This document shows, piece after piece, positions 21,448 to 33,533 of a DNA stretch of 64,000 nucleotides. Source of the DNA: Parasponia andersonii (lineage: Eukaryota > Streptophyta > Magnoliopsida > Rosales > Cannabaceae); contig JXTB01000325.1 of assembly GCA_002914805.1 (NCBI GenBank), positions 213,401 through 277,400 on the forward strand. Reading direction: 5' to 3'. Each line of letters opens with the position of its first letter. Positions within the stretch are counted from its first letter, which is position 1. A program made the translations under genes and the position numbers. Under the pieces are notes generated by a model that saw only the letters and a program-made list of their open reading frames with translations, had not been told where the DNA came from and made no database searches.

Positions 21448-23036
21448 ATGACAAGTAAATCTCATCTCACGTTTATTGACTTATGTTTTGCGATTTTACT
21501 TTTAGAAACCGTTGTGGACAACAGACAAATGACATCATGGGTTATTGGACATTGCACTAAGAGAAAGTATACAAATCCAACTAACCCTAATTATGCCCCT
21601 CGATTAATAATCGATGATTTCTCAAAAGACTATGGGATTAACTTGACATATGAAAAGGCGTGGAGATATAGAGAAAAAGCACTTGTGTATGTAACGGGAA
21701 CAGTGGATGGTTCATACCAAAAGTTGCCATCTTACCTATATATGTTAGAGAGGACTAATCCGGGAACAATAACTCATTTAGAGACTGATGAGATAGGATG
21801 TTTCAAGTATATCTTTATGTCATTAGGTGCATTTATTTGGAAAATTTAGAGCAGCATATCAACATGTGCTGTGTGTGGATGGATCTTTCTTGAAAACAAA
21901 CTACGGAGGGACAATATTAGCTGCTATTGCACAAGATGCAAATAGACAGTTGTATCATGTTACATTTAGAGCACTCGACTCAGAGAACAACAACTCCTAG
22001 ATGTATTTTATCATGAAACTAAAGGAAGCAATTAGAGACGTTGAGAACTTAGTATATATATCAGACCGACACCTAAGTATTACAAATGCATTGTCAAATT
22101 TGTTCCCTGAAGTACACCAAGGAGCTTGCATACATCATATTCGTATGAATATCTAAGCAAAATTTAAGAGTGATCATTGCCACAGTGAATACTTCTTGGC
22201 GGAAAAATTATATAGGATAGGTGACTTTCTTCATCATTTTGAAAAAATCAAGGTTAAGAATTATGCCATTGCTAATTATTTAGAAGAAATAGACATTAAG
22301 AAATAGAGTCATGCAAACTTCTCTGTCATTCGTTACAATATTATGACAAGTAATAAAGCTGAGAGCTTTAACAACACGAGTAGAGATGCACAGAATTATC
22401 TAATCACAACTTTAGAAGAGTTTTTGAGGTATATACTATAAATTTGGTTCTTTGATAGGCGAACATTGGTAATGGAATCTAATAAACCGTTAACGAAAAA
22501 GATTGAAAAAAAATTGGAGGACCATATTAAGACTGCGAAGATTTTGATTGTTCAACCCCTCAGACATTATGAGTTTTATATCATGGACGGTGACAGAGCT
22601 GGTCAAGTTAACTTACAAATAAAGACTTGTAGTTGTAGGAAGTTCGATTTGATAGGTATATCATGTGCGCATGCATTGGCAACTACTCTGAGTTGATGCA
22701 TCAATCCATACACCTTGTGTTCCCAATATTATACAGTTGACGTACGGCTACACTCATATACAGAGATTATATATCCAATGGGAAATGAAGAAGAATGGGT
22801 TGTACTAGATAATATCAGCATGCATATGGTGGAACTGCCTCTTTATAAACTGAAGCCTAGACAATTGATAACAAAACGTAGAAAGTCGCAAGGGGAGAAG
22901 ATCAAACTCCAACGTCATTGCAGCCATTATGGAGGAAAAGGCTACAATCAGGCAACTTGAAGGAACATGATGCCTACAGCTTCAACACAAGCATCAACTC
23001 AGGCAAATGCAAAAAATTAGGCATCAAGAGTTATTT
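21448..23036 (+). pseudogene. Mutator-like (MULE) transposase pseudogene
   Basis: The frame 21448-21849 matches the N-terminal half of plant MULE transposases. After a frameshift at about 21840 the MULE catalytic domain reads on: C-V-D-G-S-F-L-K with the first Asp at 21878, I-S-D-R-H with the second Asp at 22064, and N-K-A-E-S-F-N with the Glu at 22361. A SWIM zinc finger follows (C-S-C then C-A-H at 22624-22676), and the C-terminal knuckle-like H-C-S-H-Y-G-G-K-G lies near 22915. All three acidic residues are present. Stops at about 21998, 22156, 22304, 22439 and 22694 make it inactive. It would cut and paste MULE ends; no TIRs were found around it. Confidence 0.87.
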
Positions 23037-23439
23037 GTAATGATACTATTATCATTTTAATTTTATGATTTTGGCTTTGGCACTATAATGAAAATTTCCA
23101 CTCAAAAAAATTGGCTTTGGCACTATAATGAATAGTTTTGAAATTTTAAATTTCATCCCAATTATATTTTAAGAATCTAATTGGAATAATTTTGTTTATA
23201 ATATTTATTTAATTAAAAAAAAAATTTAGGTAGATGACTAATATTTTAAATTTGATTAAGTAGATTTTTTTTTTTAAATTTGAAAATTAAATATCTAGAT
23301 ATATATATATATTTACGTTTGGTAGATATGTTTCTCTACCAGTTCAGTTATTGTACTAAAGTGTATTGAGTATATAATTTTTTGTACTTCATATATAAAA
23401 TTTTATACTTGGTATATAAACATATATATCAGATATTTT
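23037..23439. other. AT-rich spacer between two transposon genes
   Basis: No gene. A 22-base phrase TTGGCTTTGGCACTATAATG occurs twice at 23070 and 23111, a 41-bp tandem duplication. T/A-runs and a TA run lie at 23302-23311. Confidence 0.55.
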
Positions 23440-23529
23440 GCTATAATATTTGACAAAGCGATATTTACTTGAATTGGGCCTAAAATTTGTCATATTTCTA
23501 TAAGCCCCTAATTAAGATGATATTACTTT

Positions 23530-23770
23530 TTCGAAGATTTTTAGTACTCGAAAAACCATCGAAATATAATCGAATATCGTCGAAATTGAATCAAAATTTC
23601 AAATATTGCAGTCATTGAATACCATTGAATCTAGTTGAACTATAATCGAGCAAGCATCGAAATGTCATCTAATAGCGTCAAGAATTCATCTGTTGCATAA
23701 CTAATGACGAGTATACAGTACTTACATCAAAATACAATCGAAATTAAATTGAACGCCATCGAATTTTCAT
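23530..23770. repeat. ATCGAAAT-type subterminal array, left side
   Basis: Words such as ATCGAAATATAATCGAA, CGTCGAAATTGAATC, CATCGAAATGTCAT and AATCGAAATTAAATTGAA recur every 10-20 bases. Similar words fill 26550-27060 at the other side of the pseudogene. Confidence 0.7.
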
Positions 23771-23823
23771 TTACTCTAAACTAGGAATTAATCTCTTTCT
23801 ATTTCCAATCAAATTCTAACATG

Positions 23824-26440
23824 TTATTTAACAAAAAAGTTAATCATATACATTTTCAACTTCAACACATAATTCATATATAATATCTGTGGCTCTAAGT
23901 TATGGTGAAATAAATCGACATATAGTTTGTCTCTTGAAAATTGAATAAAATCATCAACAACTAAATTCATTGGAAGATCGGCTAAGATGCATTCCAAGTG
24001 CTTGACTAAAAAAATACCACAATCCCTACTGCAAAGCAAACTTAGTATAGTTAGTTTAAGACCGAAAAATTAAATAATTGCTTCTCAAATTGGGGAAATA
24101 TATTCAAATACCTCTTCCTTGTCTATGGCACATCCTCCGAAGGCAACCTTCTTAGATCAAAATCCCGAGGTCCATTCCAAATCAAGATCGGCTCAATTAG
24201 CGATCTCAGGGATAGACAACAGAAAATATGAGAGCATCTTCACTATCTGAGTCATAGCTTCCTCGACTGATGTAGTATTATATAATGCTTGATTAAAGTC
24301 ATATATACTAATCACATGCGCAGGAAGATCGACCTCTATAAGGACCCAATGGTTTGAATCGATATTGAAAGGGTAGTACACTTGATCAACCTCCATCCAA
24401 GGATATTGAAAGTTGTTTGAATCTCCTTTAGCGTAGTCGGTATGCTGGTCATTCCACTTATATTTGGATTTTTTGATCTTTTCATAAAACTATTCCACTA
24501 ACCATTCATAAATGCAGTGAAGATCGTATTGGTAATAACTACCTTCTTTCTAAACGCATTTGGAAAAAACCAAAGTCGTTCTTGTATCTACCGAAAGGCT
24601 GCATCAATATGCTGCATAATCAACAAAATACAATAAATATTATGTGAATATAGAAAATAACATGAACTAGTAATTTACGTAATTATATTACCCCATCTAC
24701 AAGTCACTTCCGACGGATTTAGAGATCCAAGAAGAATGATACAGATGCCACACCAGTGGGAAGCTGGATTAGTTTCTGGTTGTCAATGGATCTAGCAAGC
24801 CATTTCCTGAATGTATCTTGTTGTTTCTTCTCAATTTTCTAGAAAGGGTCTAGTTGCATGGATCATTGACCTTAAACTTCTTGTTAGAGGGATCGGTATA
24901 GTCAATAAGTCTCTTGGTCTTGTGGGCTACCCGTTTCTTCCTGCAAAACTGAACTTTAGAAACCTCAGTTGGGTGTACTTCTTTCATGCTCGAAGTTTGC
25001 TATTGTTTAGGGGCTTTCTATTCAGGTGTTTTCTATTTACTATGAGTCTAGATCGCAACATCGTCCCAGGTTCATACCCTTGAGGAAGCACATCAGACTC
25101 GGTGGCATCTGAATCATAATTGCATGGTTGTCGTTGTGCTTTTATTTCCTCCATCATCTTCAATAGCCTATCCAATTTATCATTCAATGCCACATGGTTT
25201 GCCTTAATGTCATCATGGTTCGCCTTCAATTCAGTAATATCAGTCTTTAACTTAGTATAAAATGTGCGTAAACGAGGCATAGCATCTAATGGTTGCTTCG
25301 CTGAGTTAAACTTTGGTTCATCTGTGGGGCCATCAAAGATGCCAGCTTCCTCTGTAGCTCGCTTTGCTTTGGCTGCCTCTTTATTATTTTTATCATCTTC
25401 CTAACCTTCAATTCTCTCTTCCTCAACTCTAGTATTGTCGAGGCTATAATGTGGATCATGACATATTTGACCATAGAATTCCTTCTCTATTTCTCATGGA
25501 TTCAATATAGCCTTCGTCACAAGCTGCAAAATAGTTAAAAAAAACTTCAATCAACTAAGACAAATATAATAATATCAATAAACCATAGAAAGTATATTAT
25601 GTATTTATAAACCATAGAAAGTATATTATGTACTTACTCTTTTAATCTTCAATATATCTTCGCAATCCTTTTGTGATAGTATTTTGTTGTTTGTCCATGA
25701 TAGCATCCTTAGAAATTTAATACCAAGGTTATCAGCAAAAGTATCGGTCAGCTTTGGGATAACCTCATAAGCCCAATATTAGAAAACAATGCTGAATCAA
25801 TATGCCATATATTAAGCTTCATTGGTCTTTTTATTCTTTTTTATCTTATTAAGATAATTTTCTCTCTAGTAGTTCATGTCTTTATTAAAACTCATGAAGG
25901 TCATTTCATAAGATCACTTTCCCCATAGATAATTAAAAAAAATCCTCTCATTCTCTACAAAAAATAGCATCTCCATTTGAATTTTGGTACTTGACCCATG
26001 TGCCACCAATAGCCCATCAACAAAGTAGCACAAACCCAACTTTCATACGTCCTCTTTCTCCTCACAATTTTAAAAAGCGGCTTCTAATTCACTGATCTCA
26101 TTGTGGCTTCGTTCTTCAAGTATGTCTCTTTGAACCTTATGCCATCAGACATAGATCTGAGTTTGATAACATCTGGGTCCTTCTCAAAATTTAAAGCAGT
26201 TATTAGGGCAAACTCACCAAGGCCAAATCTCAAATAGTTATCCCTAATCAAAAACTGCAACTCTGTAGACTTTGTGGATTTCACCATCCTCAATAATAGG
26301 TAGTGTAGTAGTACTTTAGATACTTGCATAGTAGGAGCGAGAAAAAATTGCTTAAACTTGTATTTGTTTGCCCTTTCCATCAAACCATATTTTTCAAATT
26401 TTAAGTTGATCTTCGATATAACAGTTGTATCCTTTATCAT
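23824..26440 (-). pseudogene. DUF1985 plus ULP1-like (C48) cysteine protease pseudogene
   Basis: Read on the minus strand. A DUF1985-like domain runs from 26440 to about 25800 (start region with Y-G-L-M-E-R, then L-R-F-G-L-G-E-F-A-L-I-T). A charged region follows at 25474-25290 and a coiled coil at 25280-25100 (L-K-A-N-H-D-D-I-K-A-N-H). The ULP1 protease core comes next: catalytic His in S-N-H-W-V-L at about 24351, Asp in I-S-I-Y-D-F-N at about 24300, Cys in R-D-C-G-I-F at about 24021. ULP1 proteases remove SUMO from proteins, and DUF1985-ULP1 fusions are usual in plant transposons. Many stops and frame changes lie between the pieces. A 29-base tandem repeat at 25582-25641 lies in a likely intron. 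Confidence 0.78.
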
Positions 26441-26549
26441 GACTCTTCTAGGAAGGTGATTCTAGAAAGGTACAAGAAGCTTTGACTTTGGGTTCTACAT
26501 TGAAGGAAAAAAAAATAGAAAATGTTTTCAGATATATGAGAATTTGACA

Positions 26550-27060
26550 TATATCGAAATCTATCGAATACGAATCAAAATATAATCGAAAATGAATCGA
26601 AATCCATCGAAAATTCGATGAAACCCATTCAACGGAATTTCGATGTTCATCGAGTAAAAAGACAAAAAATATTTATAATTGTTTATTTATCGAAATACAT
26701 CGAAAAATAAAGTACGTCGAAATTATCTTGAACTTGAATCAAAAACTAACACTAACATTACTGACCAATTTTTACCTCTACAACCGAAAAGAAATCGAAA
26801 CATGAATCAAAATCGAAAATAAGTCGAAAATAAATCAAAATATAGTTGAAATATAAACTAATCAAAAAGTAATCGAAAACAATTGAAAACACATAGAATT
26901 TAATCAAAAATTAATCGACACCAAATCGAAATACCGTCGAAATTATATCGAATGTTTATACCCTTTAAAACCCATTCTAGATGTTGAAATATAATCGAAA
27001 TATATACGAAATATGATTGAAAAGTTATTGAAATGCATTGAAATTTGCACAAATCCTAAA
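26550..27060. repeat. ATCGAAAT-type subterminal array, right side
   Basis: More than 25 variants of ATCGAAA or its spacing neighbours (ATCGAAATCTATCGAATACG, AATCGAAAATGAATCG, CATCGAAAATTCGATG) lie in 500 bases with no fixed period. The word is the same and in the same orientation as at 23530-23770. Confidence 0.75.
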
Positions 27061-27924
27061 ATCCTTATTTATGAAAAAATTATGTTTTCATCTATAATAA
27101 CTCAATAAGTTGCCAAACATCCTCGAATATCAATGAAAATTAATCGAAAATAGATCTAAACAATATATTACCTATGTTAGTCAAAATTCCTAATTTTACT
27201 TTCAAAATGAAACTCTAAAAAATGCATTTTAATTACCTTTTTGGTTAGAGTCATTTTGTTCTTTTTTGCTTATCGACGTCGATGACAGCGTCTGGTGTTT
27301 TTGGTACTTGTTTGTTTGGATTTGAGAGCTTAAGCAGGTCGAAGATGAGAGAGGTAGCTTGACGAGAATTTTTTAAGTCAGAGTAAGAGATTTGAGAGAC
27401 GGAGCGACAAATTTCTCAAACTCAAAGGAGTCGAAGATGAAAGAGAAGACGAATGGTTCGTAGATAGCTCAGGGGATCCGTGGACTATAGACTATAGGGA
27501 AATGATCAAATTGAATATTGAGTGTAATTTTTCTTAGATATTTTAGGGGTAATTTTGTCCATAAGCATACTTTTTCGAGTATTATTTAAATAAGGTATGG
27601 CCCAAAATATGTCCATTATGGCACATATATCGCCAAATTTCTCGTTTTAAATTGAAATAGATAAAATGATGCATGGGATCGGATCTCATTTATGCATAAC
27701 CGAATTGGATCGGTCGGCACACACCTAGCGACATGAATCCAAAAAGGGCAGTCTGAAATCGTAATAGAAAATGCTTATAATAAAATGGAAGTGAATGTGA
27801 AGTGGGTCGGCTGAGGTTTTCCTAGGATAATCATAGATTCATAATCATAAAGCAAGCAAAGTCCCAAACCCATGTTTGGTTTGCAAGTGCCGCTACCTTA
27901 CCTTATCTTCCACCTTCAAATGCC
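27061..27924. other. outer part of the ULP1 element and NUMOD3-gene promoter
   Basis: Up to about 27640 this is the outer right part of the ULP1 element, with a GC-richer stretch 27270-27490. 27641-27924 holds the likely promoter and 5' UTR of the gene that starts at 27925. A CT-rich stretch begins just after the start codon. No clear TATA box was assigned. Confidence 0.45.
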
Positions 27925-30900
27925 ATGCTTTCAAGTGTGAGTTGCTCTCTCTCTCTCCCTCTCTCACCAATTCTTGACGTGGGTTCACCCCAAAACATTA
28001 TTTTTACTTGTTCTTTGCAGAATTTTAATAAAAAAAATGTGCCTCTCTTTCGTTCTCTTTCCCAAAATTTTTCCAGAAAACTAATAGGAAAATGGGAGCT
28101 TCAATCTCATTCTCACTCCCTTTGTCAAATTTTGGAGGCTTTGATGTAATAATAATGAATGTACGAGTAAATAAATACAGTCCCATTATCGCATTGACCG
28201 ACTAGCCTAAAAGATTTTATGGGTTTTTTTTTTTTTTTCATGAACTGGATTTTTAGTTAAGTTTTGGATTTTGGGATTTAGTATGCTACCTTTGTGAATG
28301 GTGCATGTTTGTTTAAATTCTTCTTTTAATGTGTATGCATATAAAGGATTCACCTACTCGTGATAACATTTTCAGGAATATATGTAAGCTATTGTCTCTG
28401 TGGCATTAAGTGAATTTTCCATTTGAACCCTGTATTAGATTTTTGTTGCTGCAGGTTGGTTTGTACATCATGAGACCATATATATTTGATTATTAATCAA
28501 TCCTGCTGCTGAATTACTTCACTACAATGATTTTTGATGGATTTTTTAAGCAGGGTACTATATTTTTTTTTTTGTTCTTTTGTGGGATGCAGGGGCGGAG
28601 CCACATGGGCCCAGAGGGGGCAATTGCCTCCTGATTTCTTTTTCTTTTTTCTTTTTTTTTTTTTGTAAATAGCATGTAAATTTTGTTTCTAAAATTAGTT
28701 TTTTCCTTCTCTAAACTTAGCCTTTGTCCTCCCTGAATTTGGAATTTGTAAAATTTTAAGTATACCCCTCAAGTTTTGAATTATGCCCTTCCTAAAATAA
28801 ACACGTTTGCTTTTTGCCCGCTCTAGATTAAATTCCCGGCTCCACCCTTGTGGGATGAATTCACTCTTCAGTAATGGATTGACTTGTCTTGGCTTGTCTT
28901 GGTCGGTATAGTTTCGTTGTTTAATATGATGTTCATGAACTATTTGAATAGTGATGTTCATTCTAGTTTCATGTTTGAATTTTAATCAGGAGATTTTCGA
29001 TTTCGCACTCTCCTTCCAATTGTATTCAACAAAACCTCTTTTGGCGTCGTTTTGGATACTTGGTGGAGTACAGACACTTTCCACTAGTCAGAGTGCAGTC
29101 AAATCATGATGTATTCATACCGAGGAATTGGTGTTCTTCAATTTCACTTATCACTTCCTTTTCCTTACCTAGACTTAACTCATTGGGAGCCTTGCATATC
29201 AGTGTCGATACAAGTGAGACATCTGATATTGACCAGTGCTGCCAGTCAATGGTTGATGACATAGATTCATCTGCGGACCAAATTTTGCTTGAGGAAGTTC
29301 TAGCAATTAATAGGGGCGACTCTTTGGAAAGTCTTAGTAGTAAAGATATTAAGGAAAGACAAAGAAGAGAAAAGATTGGACGAGCAAACAGAGGGAAAGT
29401 GCCATGGAACAAAGGCAGGAAACATAGTGCAGGTAATTGGATTCAGTGTGTTAATTTACTGTCAAAATTTGAAAATTTCGTTCTACTGCTTAAACTAAGT
29501 TGTGGTCTTCTACATATCACAGAGACTCGTGAGCGAATCAAGCAAAGAACAATAGAAGCCTTAAATAACCCTAAGGTGAAGTCATGTAAGATTAAGTCAG
29601 GTTTGATAGATTTTCTTTTGCAAGTAGGTTGTTTTCATAGCATGTAAAAGTTCATGTGAAGGCTGAAGCATAGGATTGTTTCCGCACAATTCAGAACTAA
29701 TTTTCCTGTTTTAGACTCTGGAGTCTTTTGAATTGAACAACTTCTTGGTGTAACACATTCGTCGCTTAAGCTCCGAACACGTGGATTTTGTTTTTTCATC
29801 TCATGTTTTTGCTTGTTCAAAGTTTTCATTAATCATGGGCATTTCAAAAACATTTGTTTGATGTTTGATGAATATTTCTTTTCTTCTAGTTCTAATTGTG
29901 CAACCTCTCGACAATTTTCAGGTGAGGAAGAAGATGGCTGAACGTCCTCGCGCTCATAGGTAACCTTACAATTTTTCACACCTATCCTATAAGGGATAAC
30001 TGAGTTAGTAGACTTTGTAGGCATACCTGTGCTTCTACATCAGAGCATGATGAAACTTTAATTGGTGAGAGTCTGAGACATAGAATAGTTGTTTAAGTTT
30101 CATCTATGATTGTGCTGAGTGATATACTGGGTGTTCGTTGGAATTTATGAGACGACTATGAGGTTTGAGTTTAATTTGTCCAAGGAGGTTGTATGGACAG
30201 ACGTTAATGACTTAATGTAAGCAGCTGCAAGGGAGAACTTGTTCTTAAAGATGCTACTAGCCGAAGCACTTAAACATTCTAACTAGACTCTGCTCTACCA
30301 TCTCAGTACTGGATAAATAATTTTTTAAGTTTGTTTAGATCACAGGACCTGATTGGCTCTCCTATGGAAACATGTAGTTATTGGGAAGTGAGCAGATTTT
30401 GCTGTAGTTCTCCAGTTTCGTTCCTGTTCTCCTCAAAATTTTAGTAAGACAAATCAGTGACTTACGTTTGTGTTGCCTTTATATATATATTATAATTTTG
30501 AAAAATGCTTATGAGCACTTGTTGCATGGACTGCTTATGTCTCAACCTGTTCTTAACTTTCTAAGCTTTTGTTTCAAGCTGTTCTCCAGTGGCTGGAGTG
30601 TTCAAGATCACTGCCTCTATTGTTCTTATCGTAACAAAGATGTCTTTTTATTCGACTTTTAAGAAGCCAATCTTCATCAACTTCACATTTACCTTACGCT
30701 GAAAGATGCAGATGATTTTAGGTCACATCCTGATATAGTCATTTACAGATTAATAATGTCCTGCTCTAGGATTGTAGAGCTTAAAGTAGAAAAAACCAAC
30801 ATTCAAATAGTTTTTACTATTCCTGAAGAGCTGAAACTACTTTATTTTTGTTTATTTTAATTGTTTGCAGTAATCAGGTCAAGGTAAAAATACGCTCCTC

Positions 30901-32073
30901 ACTTAGACGTGTTTGGGCAAAGCGTTTGAATTGGAAACGGTCGAGGGAGAAAATTTTTCATTCGTGGGCAGAAAGCATAGCAGAAGCAGCTAGAACCGGA
31001 GGACCTGCACAAGAAGAGCTAGAATGGGAGAGCTATGATAAGATAAAACAAGAATTAGTTGAGCAACAGCTCCATTTGTTGGCTGAAGAGAAGATAAAGG
31101 TAAAGGAGTTGGCAAAGATGATACGAGCAGAGAAAGCAGCACAGGCAATAGCAGAAAGGATGGAGAAGGTTGCTCGTAAGAGAAAATTGCGTGAGGAGAG
31201 GATAAAAGAGAAGGAAGAGCGGGCAAAAGTGGAAAAAAAATTAAATCAAGACAAAAAGGATTCAACAAGAAAGTTGAAACTTCAACAGAGATTAAGCCAG
31301 GTGATTCTTCCAGAATCCAGATATAAGCCAAAATTGTAAACTTCAAAATTTACCATGCTCATCATTTACTGGTCATGTGGAAATGAAAGATCATTCAACA
31401 CCACTCAAGTAAGATTAACTTAGTCAATCAGATTACTGGTAGTGGCTGTCAACTAATTGAATTGTAAGAGATAATGCATGACCTTTATCTATAATGCCTC
31501 ATAGTATTAGGATATAAGAAACAGAAAATGCTCCAGCCTTCATTTATATTAACTTAACAGGTAATTGTAAAACTAAAATCTGGGAAAATTGGAAAATTTG
31601 GACTTGATTCTTCTCCTCCCTGAGAGTGGAGAAAATCCAGAACCATTGCTGCAATCTTTTGTTCTTGACCAGTTTGTAAAGCATTACAGAAATTTCTTCT
31701 CCTTGGGGTCCCCATCAGGATCCGAGCTCCTTTACTGTTCTTGTTATCTGGTTGTTAACAGAGTCATATGGCTGAACTTAAATACTCTATTATTTTTCGC
31801 TCAACTGATGCCTATTGCTATATTTTATCTTCTGTACAGCTTCGCCAGAATATCTCACTTAATGGTCAAGTTTCTAGTCAAAAGGTTGGAGTTGCTTTGC
31901 ACATTCCAGCCTGGGAGAAGTTGGATTTAGAGCATATGAAGGGCGATAGTTTGCGAAGGGAAATTTCTTTTGCAGATCAGATAAAAGCCGCAAAGAACAA
32001 AAAAGCAGAGTTGGGCTCTACAGAAGTTCTGGCAACCTCATCCTTAGTACACTCTTTCAGCAGGAAGCCATGA
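27925..32073 (+). CDS. NUMOD3-motif protein, probably plastid-targeted (472 aa, 6 exons)
   Basis: Model: 27925-28145, 28990-29432, 29523-29575, 29922-29959, 30871-31300, 31840-32073. All junctions are GT-AG and the phases close to 473 codons. The N-terminus is rich in Ser and poor in acidic residues, like a plastid transit peptide. Around residues 195-235, paired motifs R-A-N-R-G-K-V-P-W-N-K-G-R and E-A-L-N-N-P-K-V-R form NUMOD3 repeats, known as DNA-binding modules in homing endonucleases and as a small plant family. Exon 5 is a long Lys/Glu/Arg-rich helix, probably a coiled coil. There is no nuclease domain. Exon 1 is the least certain: it joins in phase but has no recognised homology. A 6-codon upstream ORF (27920) overlaps the start. 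Intron 1 carries a hAT MITE. The biological role is not known to me. Confidence 0.8.
28590..28849 (+). mobile_element. hAT-type (Tip100-like) MITE, 260 bp, 8-bp TSD
   Basis: Left end CAGGGGCGGAGCCA, right end GGCTCCACCCTT, i.e. inverted ends matching at most positions. It is flanked on both sides by a perfect 8-bp duplication GTGGGATG (28582-28589 and 28850-28857). CAGGGGCGGAGCC is a known terminus of plant Tip100-like hAT elements, and 8 bp is the hAT duplication length. There is no coding capacity. It sits in intron 1 of the NUMOD3 gene. Confidence 0.9.
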
Positions 32074-33533
32074 TTTTGTAAAGCTCGGTCTTCCACAGTT
32101 TCCAACAAAAGCAGGCACAGCACATTATTGGCCTACTGGGGGGTAAAGTGACTACGTTGATCATGATCATTGGCTCTATTTCATGCTTATCTGCTCTGGG
32201 TTCTCCCCAGGGGCTAGTTCTTGAATAAGTCTTCTAATTTCTTTTTGCAGCTTCATCCTACTCGTGAAAGATAGAATCGGTTTGGCTGCAAAGCATCATA
32301 ACTCATCAGAGATCAGGTTTCAGTCAGATTTGAAGTTCACTTTCTGCGAGTTTTATGCGATTAGTCTGACATCTGATTTCTAGTGACATGAAAGGTCGGA
32401 CTTAGAAAGCTCCTTTGCTGGATTAGCAAGTTTGGAACAACCAACTCGGTTTTATCGAATGTGTTACAATTGGGTTGGCCCTGAGATGATCAGTGCATGT
32501 AATGAGTTTTGACAAAATATAATGCCCTTTCTCCATTGTTTGAAAGCTATGATAATCTAGTTTCACTTGGTCTCCATATTTCGTCTTCTCTTGCTTCTAA
32601 AATGAACAAAAACTAAAGATATGCACAACCACTGTATAATTCTTAGAAATTTATGGAAAATGACCCAAGTTTAGTCAAAAGTGAAAAATGGGGATCTCTT
32701 TTCCTTGTGTTCGTGAACAGCATCAAGTTCTTTATCAGCATATTAAGAGATCTATCGCCGTCATTCTTACATTAGCAATGACAAATAACACATGTCGCAC
32801 ATTAATAAGAGTGTAAAGCTACTAATAAAAGTGTGAAGCTAATATGCAAATAAAAAGACAGCTATTTTTCATAACAAAAATATTCTCCCTTAATTGAAGG
32901 CGTTGATACTAGTTATAAGCTTTGATACATCTTATAGGTATAAACTTACTATTTACCAAGTGCAAGTAGAAACTTATACCGTATTTCTTCACTATAGGTC
33001 TACAGGCTTTACATCTTGCTTGTAAGCTTTGACATTGCTCGAAGAACAAGAGACCAAAGAAGAACCATTTCAACTATACTATTACTGACGCTCGGGTGAT
33101 CGTATTTTAAGGAGTACATTTATATTCTGCATTATTACCTTGCAAATGTAAACCAGAGGTGATACATGATTTTTCACCTTAATATAATTCCTTATAAAGC
33201 AAAAGCCAAAAACCCCACTCGGCTTAAACCATAGGAGATTTTTGTAATTTTTCTTTCTTTTCATGATGCCGTTCGTGGACTACCTTAACGAAAGAAAAGA
33301 AAAAAGAAAAGAATTTAAGGGTTTTGAAAAAGGTCCTCCAATTGTTATACTCGAATTTTTAAAAAAAAAGCGTAAATTATGAAAAAATACCATTTAAAGT
33401 CTGGATGTTCAACAATTTCCTATTATAATTTTTTTTCCTTTTTCTTTTGAAAAAATAAACAAAGAAAAGAAAAGAACTTTACGCAAAGGAAGATTTTACC
33501 CTCTCTCTTTTTTCTTAAATATTTATTTTATTT
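32074..33533. other. convergent 3' regions of the NUMOD3 and PHD/GNAT genes
   Basis: No gene. The left part should be the 3' UTR of the NUMOD3 gene, with an apparent extra intron-like piece at 32150-32250 (GGGGTAAAG ... TTTTTGCAG) that may be spliced in the UTR. The right part is the 3' UTR of the minus-strand gene that stops at 33534. A/T-rich runs lie at 33296-33520. Confidence 0.5.

Larger units (their letters stand above)
23440..27640 (-). mobile_element. DUF1985/ULP1-carrying element, putative MULE derivative
   Basis: A DUF1985/ULP1 pseudogene (minus strand, 26440-23824) is flanked on both sides by arrays of ATCGAAAT-like words (23530-23770 and 26550-27060). At the outer edges, AAGCGATATTTA...TTGGGCCTAAAA (23458-23486) and, on the opposite strand, TGGCGATATATG...TTGGGCCATACC (27630-27595) share words in the same order, as would short diverged terminal inverted repeats. 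ULP1-like genes carried by Mutator-like elements (the Kaonashi group) are established in plants. Exact ends and a 9-bp target duplication were not resolved. Confidence 0.5.

Noticed and set aside
30990..31346. Minus-strand ORF opposite exon 5 of the NUMOD3 gene
   Set aside because: Antisense shadow of the Lys/Glu-rich helix.
31589..31930. Extra exon of the NUMOD3 gene
   Set aside because: The acceptor at 31560 would lead into a stop (CCCTGA near 31620) with no donor before it; direct joining of 31300 to 31840 keeps the frame.
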